A stretch of DNA of 34,761 nt. It comes from Planctomycetales bacterium (lineage in GTDB: Bacteria > Planctomycetota > Planctomycetia > Pirellulales > Pirellulaceae). Every line of letters starts with the position of its first letter. Position 1 is the first letter of the stretch. Below are positions 9,420 through 18,374 of this stretch, piece after piece. A program made the translations under genes and the position numbers. The notes under the pieces were generated by a model, which was not told the origin of the DNA, searched no databases, and was given only the letters and a program-made list of their open reading frames with translations. The stretch is from contig JAGQPR010000024.1 of assembly GCA_020426625.1 (NCBI GenBank), positions 1-34,761 on the forward strand. The letters are read 5' to 3'.

Positions 9420-12400
9420 ATGATGACGATACAGATTGATAAGCAGAGCTGGTCCATTCTGAGACGATCCCGACGCGCGCCTAAGAAACGAAAAAGCTTC
9501 AATGGCCTCGGATTCGAGCAGCTCGAATCAAGAGAGCTTTTAGCAAGCGATGCTATGGGGTTCGCCGTCTTCTTACATGGCGAGGGCGAAACAACGCCGA
9601 TTGCAGAGTTTTCGCACCGGTTCATTGATTCAGTGGGTCAACCGATTGCTGAATCGGTTGAGGTTGGCCAAACATTTCAGTTGCAAACTTTTGTCGGAGA
9701 CACGCGTGGCCCGAATGCAACTGGCATCAGTAGCGCCTTTCTGGATATCGGTCTGGGTAACAGTGAGCTGTTTGATGTGGCTGTTTCAGAAATTCAAACT
9801 CTCAAGTTCTTTCATGACCAACTCGACTTGAGTCAGACTGGCAGCAGTTTCACTGTGAACTTAGATGGACTGTCCACTGTACCGATCTCCCTTGTGACAC
9901 CCCAGGGAGCGTTGCGTTCCGCGTTTGAGTTAGCTCAGCTCATGCAAGCTGCGCTGGTCGCGCTACCGAATATCGGACAGGCAAACGTTCTTGTGGCAGT
10001 CGATCATGCGGCAGCCTTGGTTGACGAGCTTAACGGCATTCCACGGCTCAACTTCGAGATTCGCTTCGCCAATCAACTTGCTGGCCAGGATTTGCGCCTG
10101 CTCACGCTGGACCCCAATGACGTCGCATTGATCCAGGGGGGAACTTTCGAGTTCTCGATATCCGAACGATTGGCTGGGGACCAGACAACCCCTGCTGCCA
10201 AAGCCATGTCCGTTATTTTCAGCGAAATCTATGACTTTGCTCGACATGCTGAGGTTGATTCAACGCGATTTAATGACATCGGAGGCGCCACGACTGCTCT
10301 TCCGATCCCTTCGCCTGCCCAACCCAAACTATTGTTCTCAGTACCACTGATTGCCAAAGCTCCGGGCATCGCCACATTCGCACCAGCAGACGCTGGAAAT
10401 TCTCCAGCCACAGACATTCTATCGGGAACGATGGTCATTCCACCCAGCATGGTCAGTTTTGGACAACCCTTTGCTTTGTTGGTTGTGGCCGACGCTGGCG
10501 CTCCGGTTGCAATCGACGACACAATCTCAATCGCTGAAGATAGCTCATTCATATTGAATGGTAATGTTACTACCAACGATATCGTCACCTCACCACGAAC
10601 TCTAGAGGTGTTTTCAGCTGCAGCCACCGCGACGACTGTAGGTAGCTTGAACGGACTCACTTACACACCTCCAGCTGATTTCTTTGGCACTGATATTGTT
10701 ACCTACGTGGCCAAGGATAGCGCAGGCCTTAGCTCAAATACGGCTACTGTCACGATTAACGTGACGCCTGTGAACGATGCCCCCACTGCGCCGAACGCCA
10801 CGTTTACAGTGAGTGAGAACTCAACAGACAATCGGCTTGCTATCCTGACAAGTCCCGGCGTGGGGCCCGGCCCGAACGAATCGGAATCGATCATCATCAC
10901 AGCTGTTGGCACCGAGGTGCTGGAAGGAATGGCTGTCATTTCAACAGATGGTAGTTCGGTCCTGTACACGCCACCCACCAACTTCCGAGGTTTCGATCGG
11001 TTCTCGTATACGATAACGGATGCAGGCGGTCTTTCCGCCACAGGGTTTGCCGAAATACAAGTCAGACCAGAGACGCTTCCGAGCGCTGTCGATGACTTGC
11101 TTATAGGTCTGGAGGGATCTTCTGCAAGTGTGTTGGTACTTACTAACGATTTCGTGCATCCCAACGCGGAACCAATCTTGCTTAGCTTCACGCAGGGAAC
11201 ATTTGGAACGATAGTTACTGGTATTGCAGGCGAAATCGTCTACACATCCAACGAACCGAACTTCTATGGCACCGACTCATTTACATACACGATGAACGAT
11301 TCATCGGGCCTGGGAAGCGATTCAACGGCCACGGTTCACATTCAAATCCAAGATGTAAATGATCCGCCAATACTGAATAATGATTCGTTTACAACAAGTG
11401 AGGATGCCCCGTTGGTCGTCCCCATTAGCCAGCTGTTGGTCAATGATTCACCAGGTGCCGGAGAAGAAGTCGGGGTTGCCCAGGCGCCGCAAACACTCAC
11501 GTTGGTATCGATTTTCAGCATGTCTCAGGATGGCTCCGTTATGCTCGATGGTGAGAACGTAGTTTTCACACCGACGAGCAACTTCAACGGTGATTTATTT
11601 TTTTCGTACACGGTCGAGGATAGCGGTATGCCTGCTCTTTCCAGCACTGCTGTCGTTACCATTGACGTGATTTCCGTCAACGACCCACCCATCGCTGGCG
11701 CAGACGCTGTAGTCACCGTCGAAGATCAGTCGCTTTCGATATCAATCGCGTCCCTTATGAGCAATGATTCTCCAGGTCCCGCAAATGAGGCTGGCCAGCA
11801 ACTTAGCATTGCAGGCGTAAGTGCTACCAGCGGTTTTGGCGGATCGGTGACGATAGGCAATGGAATCATAACTTACGTGCCTGCGCCGGATTATTACGGC
11901 ACTGATTCGTTTATCTATGTGTTAAATGACTCAGCAGGCGGAACCTCAACTGGGACCGTCAATGTCACTGTCGCGCCGACAAACGACGCGCCAATTGCCG
12001 GACCTGACAGCCTGTCGACGTTCGCAGATACCGCACTTTCGATTGCAATTTCCGAATTACTTGCCAACGACAGCGCAGGTCCTGCCAACGAATCACTCCA
12101 GTCCCTGTCTATAGTTTCAATCACAGCTACACCAAATAGTTTTGGAACTGTCGTAATCAGTAGCGCTGACTCCATTACTTACACACCGACACCTGGTTTT
12201 GTGGGGCAGGCTACATTTGAATATACATTGCAGGACAGCGGGCCCGACGAAGGGGCAAATACAAATCAAAGCACCGGCATAGTTAGCATTAGTGTTCTGC
12301 AGGGTGTGCCAGATTTAGTGGCCACCGATTTCTCGGTAAGCAATTCACACGTCTTGCTGGGAATGGGCACGATATCTGGAACGATCTTTAATGCCGGAAA

Positions 12401-14903
12401 TGGGGCTTCCGGCAATTTCAACGTGCAGCTTGTGTGGTCTGACGATGAAGTAATAGGAAATGCAGACGACATCATCATTGGCACCCAGGCCTTCGACAGT
12501 CTACCCATCGGTGCATCGGTGCGAAGAGAAAACATATCATTTTCGTTGGATAGGTCAAAGCTCTTTGAGCGTGCCAAACTCGAGACGCCTCCAAACCAGA
12601 ACGCCGGATTTCAGTCGCTATCATTTGATCGTTTAGCCATCGTGATCGACCCTGAGAATACAGTACATGAGCAGGATGAAAACAACAACTCGAATCAAGG
12701 GTTGGGGATTGACCTCACGAGCATCACTTATTTTCCGTGGGACATCAATGGCAACGGCGAAATCACACCTACCGACGTGATTTACATTCTGAATCGCATT
12801 GGGCAAACAGATCAATTGGCCGACTTGGACGGCAATGGTTTAGTCACTCCCACCGAGGCAATATCGGCCATCAACCGGCTCGGCTATTTGCGAAACGATT
12901 TCGATACCTTAGGCAATCCGGACCAATTTTTACTAAATCCCGGTGCTCTTCGATTGGATGGCGTTTCAGAAAGCACATTTAACAGCACGGCTGCGCCGCT
13001 CCGGTTCAAATTGGAGGGTGCTCAGTTCCTCCAAGACTTGGATCAAATCAGTTTACGAATAAACGGACTTCCAATTGCCCCAGCCCAACTGCTAGTTACC
13101 TCGGATACTGTTGTAGCATCGTCAGCGCTGGTTGAAGGCAAGAATGAAGTCGCGCTGATCGCAGTCGATACACTAGGGCGGCCACTCTACCTCCGCAAGA
13201 GTCTTTGGGCTGGCTCGGCAACTCTTCGAGTCGAATTGGTTGACGAAATAGGAATGCCCTTTTTGGAGGAAACCACAGTTGAAGCGCGATTGAGCGACGA
13301 TCCATCGGTTGCTGTCGTCAATTCTACTTCCATTGGATTCTTGGAAATTCAGAATGCGCCGTTCCGAACGCTACTTATCAAGGCTACAGCCAGTGGAAAT
13401 CGGACGGGATATGCTGGGGAAATTGGAACCAAGGGCACTCTCCAAGTTCGGCTTGTTGGTTTCGAAGAATCTTCGCCTATCGAGAACAACGATTTCAGCC
13501 TGGGAACGTTGGGTTGGAACGTCGGCGATTCCCCTGTTCAGGTCTTGCCGCATGTTGAAGGGTTCCCAGGAGCCTCTGCGCCAAATCTTGCTGATTCCTT
13601 AGTTTCGACTGGCGCCGTCACTCAAAAATCCAGGCAGATCTGTGAACGACTTGCTTTAGCAAACGATTCCGCCTTGGCTGCCGGCGTTGGCAGCTCGATT
13701 TCTGACAATGATCTTACATTGACCACGACTGATGAAGGAGAGGAATCGGTTTCGCGTACGTTTTCAACAACCCCCGGAACCAATGCCGTGCGCGTGCGTT
13801 ATCGTTACATCACAAGCGAAGTGCCAGGTGGTTATTTCGGCTCTGAATACAACGATTACTATCGCGTTGCGATTCGCAGCCAAAATGGAGGAGGATTCGT
13901 GACGGAAAGTAACACGATGAATGGCCTTGGCCTCGCAGCTTTCGATTATGCAAGTGGTGCTACAGCGTGGCGAGAGATACTTTTGGACGTTTCGCCCCAA
14001 GGTGACACAGTCCAAGTTGACTTGGGCGTCGCAAATGTCCGGGATGGCTTGTTTGACTCTCAAGTCGTTGTTGACTTTGTCGAGGAAATTCGCGACCAAG
14101 TAACTCCGTCCATCTCATGGAATAATACTCGTGGCGGGATCAACCTAAGTTACTCGGTTGAACACGGCTCACTGACTGATGCCAAATCAATCATGATCTA
14201 TTTCGCAAGCGGTACTAGCTACAACGATAGACTGGGAGGCCCTGTGTTCACGCATACGGTTGATTCCGGAACACCAGTAGGAACTTATGGAGACATCGCT
14301 GTTGACGGAACCCTGCTAGGCAATGCTCCAACCGGCACAACTCATTTGATCGCCGTCGCCAGTGAAACAAGCATTGGGACACTTGCCGACGTAAGTATTG
14401 TCTATGGCGCCAACGCTGACTCTGACGTGGTAGACTCTTCGTTAGTTGCGGCGATCAAGAATGCCATGCGAGTGGCTGGGCAAGAATCTACGACCATCAC
14501 AAGTACTGCTCGGTCAGTCAGTGACCAAGCCCGAGCTATGTTTGTAAATCTTACAAATCCAGCGAATTCGATAGCACAGAATATCGCAACACAAATTAAT
14601 ATTTACGCAGCGGCCGGTGATGCAGTGATCAATACATTTGCAATGGCTGCTGCTGGCTTGACACGGCAACAGGTACTCGAAAACCGCACTACGATACTTG
14701 CTGCCATGGAACAGGAAATTCTTAACCAGGGACCACAGAATGTATCCCGGCATTGTGCCGATCCGCCGGGCAGTGTAGTGGACGTCGCTGCTGGAGATTT
14801 CAATTCGAGTAACGCCTCACTGTTTGAATCGGCTATTCGTTCACGTGTCCGTAGGTTTATTGACGAAAGCAGCTCTAACGGTTGTTACCATCTTGAGTGG
14901 TAA
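9420..14903 (+). CDS. Giant exported protein: cohesin-like N-terminus, six tandem-95 repeats, CARDB-dockerin module
   Basis: 1827 residues. The N-terminus is rich in Arg/Lys and carries FEQLESRELLA (about 32-42), the same type of sorting motif as the other two giants. Residues about 78-128 and 279-356 together resemble a cohesin-like fold (VGQTFQLQTFVGDTRG, then LLFSVPLIA and a PPSMVSF close), separated by about 150 extra residues; this call is tentative. Six tandem-95 (cadherin/Ig-like) repeats of about 100 residues span 360-962, each ending with a TYTP.F.G...F.Y...D core and mostly a VND linker. The CARDB-dockerin module is at 964-1161. The rest (1162-1827) has a beta-rich part resembling carboxypeptidase-regulatory/Ig-like domains and an unrecognised helical C-terminus. 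Start ATG at 9420 (second ATG at 9423) with a weak ribosome site. Likely a surface or matrix protein; function not known. Confidence 0.83.
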   Translation: MMTIQIDKQSWSILRRSRRAPKKRKSFNGLGFEQLESRELLASDAMGFAVFLHGEGETTPIAEFSHRFIDSVGQPIAESVEVGQTFQLQTFVGDTRGPNATGISSAFLDIGLGNSELFDVAVSEIQTLKFFHDQLDLSQTGSSFTVNLDGLSTVPISLVTPQGALRSAFELAQLMQAALVALPNIGQANVLVAVDHAAALVDELNGIPRLNFEIRFANQLAGQDLRLLTLDPNDVALIQGGTFEFSISERLAGDQTTPAAKAMSVIFSEIYDFARHAEVDSTRFNDIGGATTALPIPSPAQPKLLFSVPLIAKAPGIATFAPADAGNSPATDILSGTMVIPPSMVSFGQPFALLVVADAGAPVAIDDTISIAEDSSFILNGNVTTNDIVTSPRTLEVFSAAATATTVGSLNGLTYTPPADFFGTDIVTYVAKDSAGLSSNTATVTINVTPVNDAPTAPNATFTVSENSTDNRLAILTSPGVGPGPNESESIIITAVGTEVLEGMAVISTDGSSVLYTPPTNFRGFDRFSYTITDAGGLSATGFAEIQVRPETLPSAVDDLLIGLEGSSASVLVLTNDFVHPNAEPILLSFTQGTFGTIVTGIAGEIVYTSNEPNFYGTDSFTYTMNDSSGLGSDSTATVHIQIQDVNDPPILNNDSFTTSEDAPLVVPISQLLVNDSPGAGEEVGVAQAPQTLTLVSIFSMSQDGSVMLDGENVVFTPTSNFNGDLFFSYTVEDSGMPALSSTAVVTIDVISVNDPPIAGADAVVTVEDQSLSISIASLMSNDSPGPANEAGQQLSIAGVSATSGFGGSVTIGNGIITYVPAPDYYGTDSFIYVLNDSAGGTSTGTVNVTVAPTNDAPIAGPDSLSTFADTALSIAISELLANDSAGPANESLQSLSIVSITATPNSFGTVVISSADSITYTPTPGFVGQATFEYTLQDSGPDEGANTNQSTGIVSISVLQGVPDLVATDFSVSNSHVLLGMGTISGTIFNAGNGASGNFNVQLVWSDDEVIGNADDIIIGTQAFDSLPIGASVRRENISFSLDRSKLFERAKLETPPNQNAGFQSLSFDRLAIVIDPENTVHEQDENNNSNQGLGIDLTSITYFPWDINGNGEITPTDVIYILNRIGQTDQLADLDGNGLVTPTEAISAINRLGYLRNDFDTLGNPDQFLLNPGALRLDGVSESTFNSTAAPLRFKLEGAQFLQDLDQISLRINGLPIAPAQLLVTSDTVVASSALVEGKNEVALIAVDTLGRPLYLRKSLWAGSATLRVELVDEIGMPFLEETTVEARLSDDPSVAVVNSTSIGFLEIQNAPFRTLLIKATASGNRTGYAGEIGTKGTLQVRLVGFEESSPIENNDFSLGTLGWNVGDSPVQVLPHVEGFPGASAPNLADSLVSTGAVTQKSRQICERLALANDSALAAGVGSSISDNDLTLTTTDEGEESVSRTFSTTPGTNAVRVRYRYITSEVPGGYFGSEYNDYYRVAIRSQNGGGFVTESNTMNGLGLAAFDYASGATAWREILLDVSPQGDTVQVDLGVANVRDGLFDSQVVVDFVEEIRDQVTPSISWNNTRGGINLSYSVEHGSLTDAKSIMIYFASGTSYNDRLGGPVFTHTVDSGTPVGTYGDIAVDGTLLGNAPTGTTHLIAVASETSIGTLADVSIVYGANADSDVVDSSLVAAIKNAMRVAGQESTTITSTARSVSDQARAMFVNLTNPANSIAQNIATQINIYAAAGDAVINTFAMAAAGLTRQQVLENRTTILAAMEQEILNQGPQNVSRHCADPPGSVVDVAAGDFNSSNASLFESAIRSRVRRFIDESSSNGCYHLEW
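10497..12305 (+). repeat. Six tandem-95 (cadherin/Ig-like) repeats
   Basis: Six coding repeats of roughly 95-107 residues. Each opens with a short A.DD/N...T.ED-type strand, carries an S(L)LVNDSPG-like segment in copies 4-6, and closes with YTP...F.GTDSF.Y...DS followed by a V(T/D)I.V..VND linker in most copies. This is the pattern of tandem-95 repeats in large bacterial adhesins. Copies are diverged in DNA. Confidence 0.8.
12309..12902 (+). repeat. CARDB-dockerin module, copy 2 (inside giant protein 2)
   Basis: 198 residues, gapless match to copy 1 at 5707-6300. The EF-hand loops are DINGNGEITPTD and DLDGNGLVTPTE. Of the first ten identical residues of the dockerin-like part (YFPWDINGNG), six use a different third base, so the protein is conserved while silent sites have drifted. 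Confidence 0.85.
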
Positions 14904-15341
14904 GCGGTAAGGCCATCAAAGGCTGGACGAGAACCGTGAACCCATGGCTAAGTTGATTCCTCTGACTATGCATCGCAGGCCAACTGCTCGGCACAGCCCT
15001 ACCACTTCCTACGTTTTTCGCAAGAATCATGTGCAGATGGGCTACAATGACGATGGGCTACAATGACTACGTAGACTCGCATTTCCAACGTAGGCACGGC
15101 CAAGCAATCGCAGAAGACAACTTTGTCCTTCCAATCCTAGGCAGCGAACGGTCGTTAATGAGCTGCTGGATTTGCCAGGTTGCTACGCAGTTCCTAGTTG
15201 GCTCCCCTCCTATCCAAGAATGCGTCAAGAAGAAGTCTCCTAGGCTTTCCTTATGCACTTCCGAGCTTGGGGATTCATTGTCACTTGGTCTGCTGGCATT
15301 TTAAATCATATTCCAAGCAATCAACTCAAGAGAAGCCACCC
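14904..15341. other. 438-bp intergenic region
   Basis: No gene is supported. The frame of the downstream gene stays open back to an ATG at 15198, but that extension (48 residues) looks unlike a leader and lacks support. The region holds one perfect 16-bp tandem duplication (15036-15067). No strong terminator hairpin or promoter could be assigned. Confidence 0.5.
15036..15067 (+). repeat. Perfect 16-bp tandem duplication
   Basis: The unit GATGGGCTACAATGAC occurs twice head to tail (15036-15051, 15052-15067) with no mismatch, outside any supported gene. It could be replication slippage or a paired protein-binding site; nothing else in the window decides between these. Confidence 0.85.
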
Positions 15342-18300
15342 ATGAAAGTGGTTAGACACTTTTTCAACAATCTCTCGCGCAACGCGATTCGCGGTTGGGT
15401 CGATTCGATGAAATACATGGCCACTATCGGCGTGATTCTATACGCTTGTATGTCAAATCCTGTTTGGATCGTCGCTCAGGAACAGTCCGCGGAAATAGGT
15501 GACTCAAGGCAAGCCATTCAGTTCGCCAGAGACGTTCAGCCTCTGTTGGCAAGATCTTGCAGCGGCTGCCATGGTGGGGTCAAGCAATCTGCTGAACTGT
15601 CGTTTGTTTCCTCAGCTTGGGTTACGGATTCTGACAGCGCGGTGGTCGTACCTGGCCAGCCAAACGATTCGTTGATCTATCAACGAATCGCGTCGACCGA
15701 TCCCGATATACAAATGCCTCCACCTGAAGAGGAACTGCCTCGACTGTCCTCCGAAGGGATAGAAACCATCCGAGTCTGGATCGAACAAGGTGCCTCTTGG
15801 CAAGACCATTGGTCGCGGTCGCCTCTGAACCCGATCGCCTTGCCGAGCGAGGAATTGCACCAAGGAATTCGAGAATGGGCAATACAACCCTTGGACTATT
15901 TGGTATACGAATGGCTGCAGCAGAATGGCCTAAAGCCATCCCAGGCGGCTGAGCCGCAGCAGTGGCTACGACGCGTATCCTTCGACTTGACCGGTTTACC
16001 ACCAACGCTTGAAGACGCGAGCCGATTCCAGACCACGCTAGCGAAAGCGACAACCGAACAGCAGCGAGACGCCGCCTTCGAAGCGATGGTGGATCATTTA
16101 TTGTCAAGCGTTCATTTTGGAGAGCGTTGGACAGCCATGTGGCTGGACTTAGCCAGGTATGCCGATTCCAAGGGATTTGAAAAGGACCCACATCGCGACA
16201 TGTGGCCTTATCGCGACTGGCTGATCGATGCCTTCAATTCCGATATGCCCTACGATCAATTTACGGTCAAACAACTGGCGGGTGACATGTTGCCCGACGC
16301 TCAGTTCGACGACTTGGTCGCTACGGCTTTCCATCGCAACACGCAGACAAATACTGAAGGTGGAACCGACGACGAAGAATTTCGCATCGCTGCGGCCATC
16401 GATCGACTGAACACCACCTGGACGATTTGGCAAGGGACAACGATGGGTTGCGTTCAGTGTCACGATCATCCCTACGAGCCCCTTAAGAATTCGGAATTCT
16501 ATTCAGGTTTGGCACTGTTCAACAACACGGAAGATGTCGACTTGGACGATGAATTCCCGACGCTCAAGTTTGTACAATCGGATGCAGCCCGCCAAGAATT
16601 GGTGAATGCCGAACATAAACTGGACGAGAATTTTGCCAAGCTCGATATCCTTGGCCATAAAATTGTAGACTCTTCTCAGTGGCAATCGCTGCCCATTGAC
16701 CAACTGGAATCGACTAGCGGAGCCATCGGTGTCGTTGACGACCAGATACGAGTCTTGGCCGGGACGGTCGCGGTGGGCAGTACCTATACGTTGCAAAGCT
16801 ATGTCCCAAGCTTGACGGCTTTGCGATTTACTATTCTTCCGGAATCAGACGATCCGACCAAGTGGCCTGAGCAGGGTTCGGTACTATCCTTTCTTCGAGC
16901 TGAAGTGCTGGACAGCGAGGGCAACACGAAGTCGGTAGATTTCTCGGCGGTCATTCCGGACTATCGCGCTGGCCCCTACGACTGTCGCGATGTCTTGCAA
17001 GACAAAGCCGCTGGGTTTGGCGGCTATCCGAAACTCCAAGAACCGCGTTGGATGGTGGCCACGCTCACCCAGCCATTGGTCTTGGAGGCGGGACAGCGAC
17101 TGCAGCTCAGCTTGAAACAAAATGCGTCGGTAACCGGCGGACTGTCAAATCACTTGCGAAGATTTCGAGTGGAGTATTCGGACGCGCGAGAGCTTGTTAC
17201 TTTTAATGAAGACGAAGAGTTTCTATTGCTGCAACAATCCATCAACGAGGCGGAGAAGACGATCGCCACTCAGCAAGGAACGCCGCTGCCGATCATGCGG
17301 GAGAGGCAAACTGCAGCACAGCGTGTGACCCGACGATTCGTTCGCGGAAATTGGCTTGAGCGGTCGGATTCAGTTCAGCCGGGGATTCCTGAAATTTTCC
17401 GGCATGCGTCAGCCGAATCCGACACTGCCATCCACGACCGTCTCGACTTTGCCCGTTGGTTGGTATCGGCAGAAAACCCGGTGGCGGCTCGAGTTTGGAC
17501 AAATCGGATTTGGGCTGAGCTGTTTGGTACGGGCATCGTCGAAACCCTCGAAGATTTTGGCCCCAGTGGACAGCCGCCGTCGGCACCAAAGTTGCTCGAC
17601 TACTTGGCCTATTCGATGCAACACGATTATCGCTGGAGCTTGAAGGCGCTGCTAAAAACCATCGTGCTGTCGGCGACCTACCGTCAAGACAGCCGCGCTT
17701 CGCGGGAATTAAGGGAAAGAGACCCTGCAAATCGCTGGCTGGCCCGTGGACCTCGCACGCGACTGACAGCGGAAATGATTCGAGACCAAGCACTATCAGC
17801 GGCAGGTGTGCTGTCAGAGAAAATCGGTGGCCCGAGCGTCATGCCACCTCAGCCAGAGGGCGTTTGGCAACAGGTCTATTCAGGAGCCAAGTGGGAGGCA
17901 GCTACGGGCGAGGACCGCTACCGCCGAGGGATTTACACCTATTGGAAACGCACCAGCCCTTATCCTGGCTTCATGATGTTTGACACCCCTAATCGGGACA
18001 CCTGTAGCCCGCGCCGCATTCCCTCAAACACTCCGCTGCAAGCGCTAGTTACGCTCAATAGTGAGGTCTTTACCGAGTTGGCTCACCACCTTGCCAAGCG
18101 TAGCTTGATGGAAACGAAGGGAGAAACGACGGAAGCCATCTCGCAAATGTTTCAGCGAGTGGTCGGTCGAACGCCACATGCAGCTGACTTGCGCGAGCTA
18201 GCTGAACTCTATCAACAACTGGAACACTCGCTTTCAACACAACCAAAGGCAAACGCGACCAACAACGCTGAAGCACAGACCAGCGAGACGGAAGCGATAT

Positions 18301-18374
18301 CAGCCGGCGTGCCTGCCCCACTGGCAGAAGTCGCACTTGCCATTCTCAACTCCGATTGGGCGCTGACCAAATGA
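15342..18374 (+). CDS. PSCyt1-DUF1549-DUF1553 (PSD1) planctomycete cytochrome-type protein
   Basis: 1010 residues. The ATG at 15342 follows an AAGAGAAG stretch 6 nt upstream; a hydrophobic segment after MKYMATIGV (residue 23 on) looks like a signal peptide ending near VAQ. The PSCyt1 haem-binding-type domain has C73-S-G-C76-H77 and an MPPP segment further on that could supply the Met ligand. DUF1549 (about 180-406) includes the FGERW...LDLARYADS block and a second CxxCH (C370-V-Q-C373-H374-D-H-P). DUF1553 (about 700-930) has NRIWAELFGTGIVE and LSATYRQDS. The family is a hallmark of planctomycetes, is usually paired with DUF1501, and is thought to act in the periplasm; its reaction is not established. 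Here it overlaps a DUF1501 gene by 4 bp, so the two are very likely translated together. Confidence 0.9.
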   Translation: MKVVRHFFNNLSRNAIRGWVDSMKYMATIGVILYACMSNPVWIVAQEQSAEIGDSRQAIQFARDVQPLLARSCSGCHGGVKQSAELSFVSSAWVTDSDSAVVVPGQPNDSLIYQRIASTDPDIQMPPPEEELPRLSSEGIETIRVWIEQGASWQDHWSRSPLNPIALPSEELHQGIREWAIQPLDYLVYEWLQQNGLKPSQAAEPQQWLRRVSFDLTGLPPTLEDASRFQTTLAKATTEQQRDAAFEAMVDHLLSSVHFGERWTAMWLDLARYADSKGFEKDPHRDMWPYRDWLIDAFNSDMPYDQFTVKQLAGDMLPDAQFDDLVATAFHRNTQTNTEGGTDDEEFRIAAAIDRLNTTWTIWQGTTMGCVQCHDHPYEPLKNSEFYSGLALFNNTEDVDLDDEFPTLKFVQSDAARQELVNAEHKLDENFAKLDILGHKIVDSSQWQSLPIDQLESTSGAIGVVDDQIRVLAGTVAVGSTYTLQSYVPSLTALRFTILPESDDPTKWPEQGSVLSFLRAEVLDSEGNTKSVDFSAVIPDYRAGPYDCRDVLQDKAAGFGGYPKLQEPRWMVATLTQPLVLEAGQRLQLSLKQNASVTGGLSNHLRRFRVEYSDARELVTFNEDEEFLLLQQSINEAEKTIATQQGTPLPIMRERQTAAQRVTRRFVRGNWLERSDSVQPGIPEIFRHASAESDTAIHDRLDFARWLVSAENPVAARVWTNRIWAELFGTGIVETLEDFGPSGQPPSAPKLLDYLAYSMQHDYRWSLKALLKTIVLSATYRQDSRASRELRERDPANRWLARGPRTRLTAEMIRDQALSAAGVLSEKIGGPSVMPPQPEGVWQQVYSGAKWEAATGEDRYRRGIYTYWKRTSPYPGFMMFDTPNRDTCSPRRIPSNTPLQALVTLNSEVFTELAHHLAKRSLMETKGETTEAISQMFQRVVGRTPHAADLRELAELYQQLEHSLSTQPKANATNNAEAQTSETEAISAGVPAPLAEVALAILNSDWALTK

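Noticed and set aside
5707..12902. A true cellulosome locus
   Set aside because: There are dockerin-like modules but no scaffoldin with several clear cohesins, no carbohydrate-binding module and no glycoside hydrolase in the window.
15198..15341. A 48-codon upstream extension of the PSD1 gene
   Set aside because: The extra residues would bury the signal peptide, and the ATG at 15342 has a better ribosome site.
15622..16191. Open frame of 189 codons opposite the PSD1 gene
   Set aside because: Arg-rich antisense product without family features.
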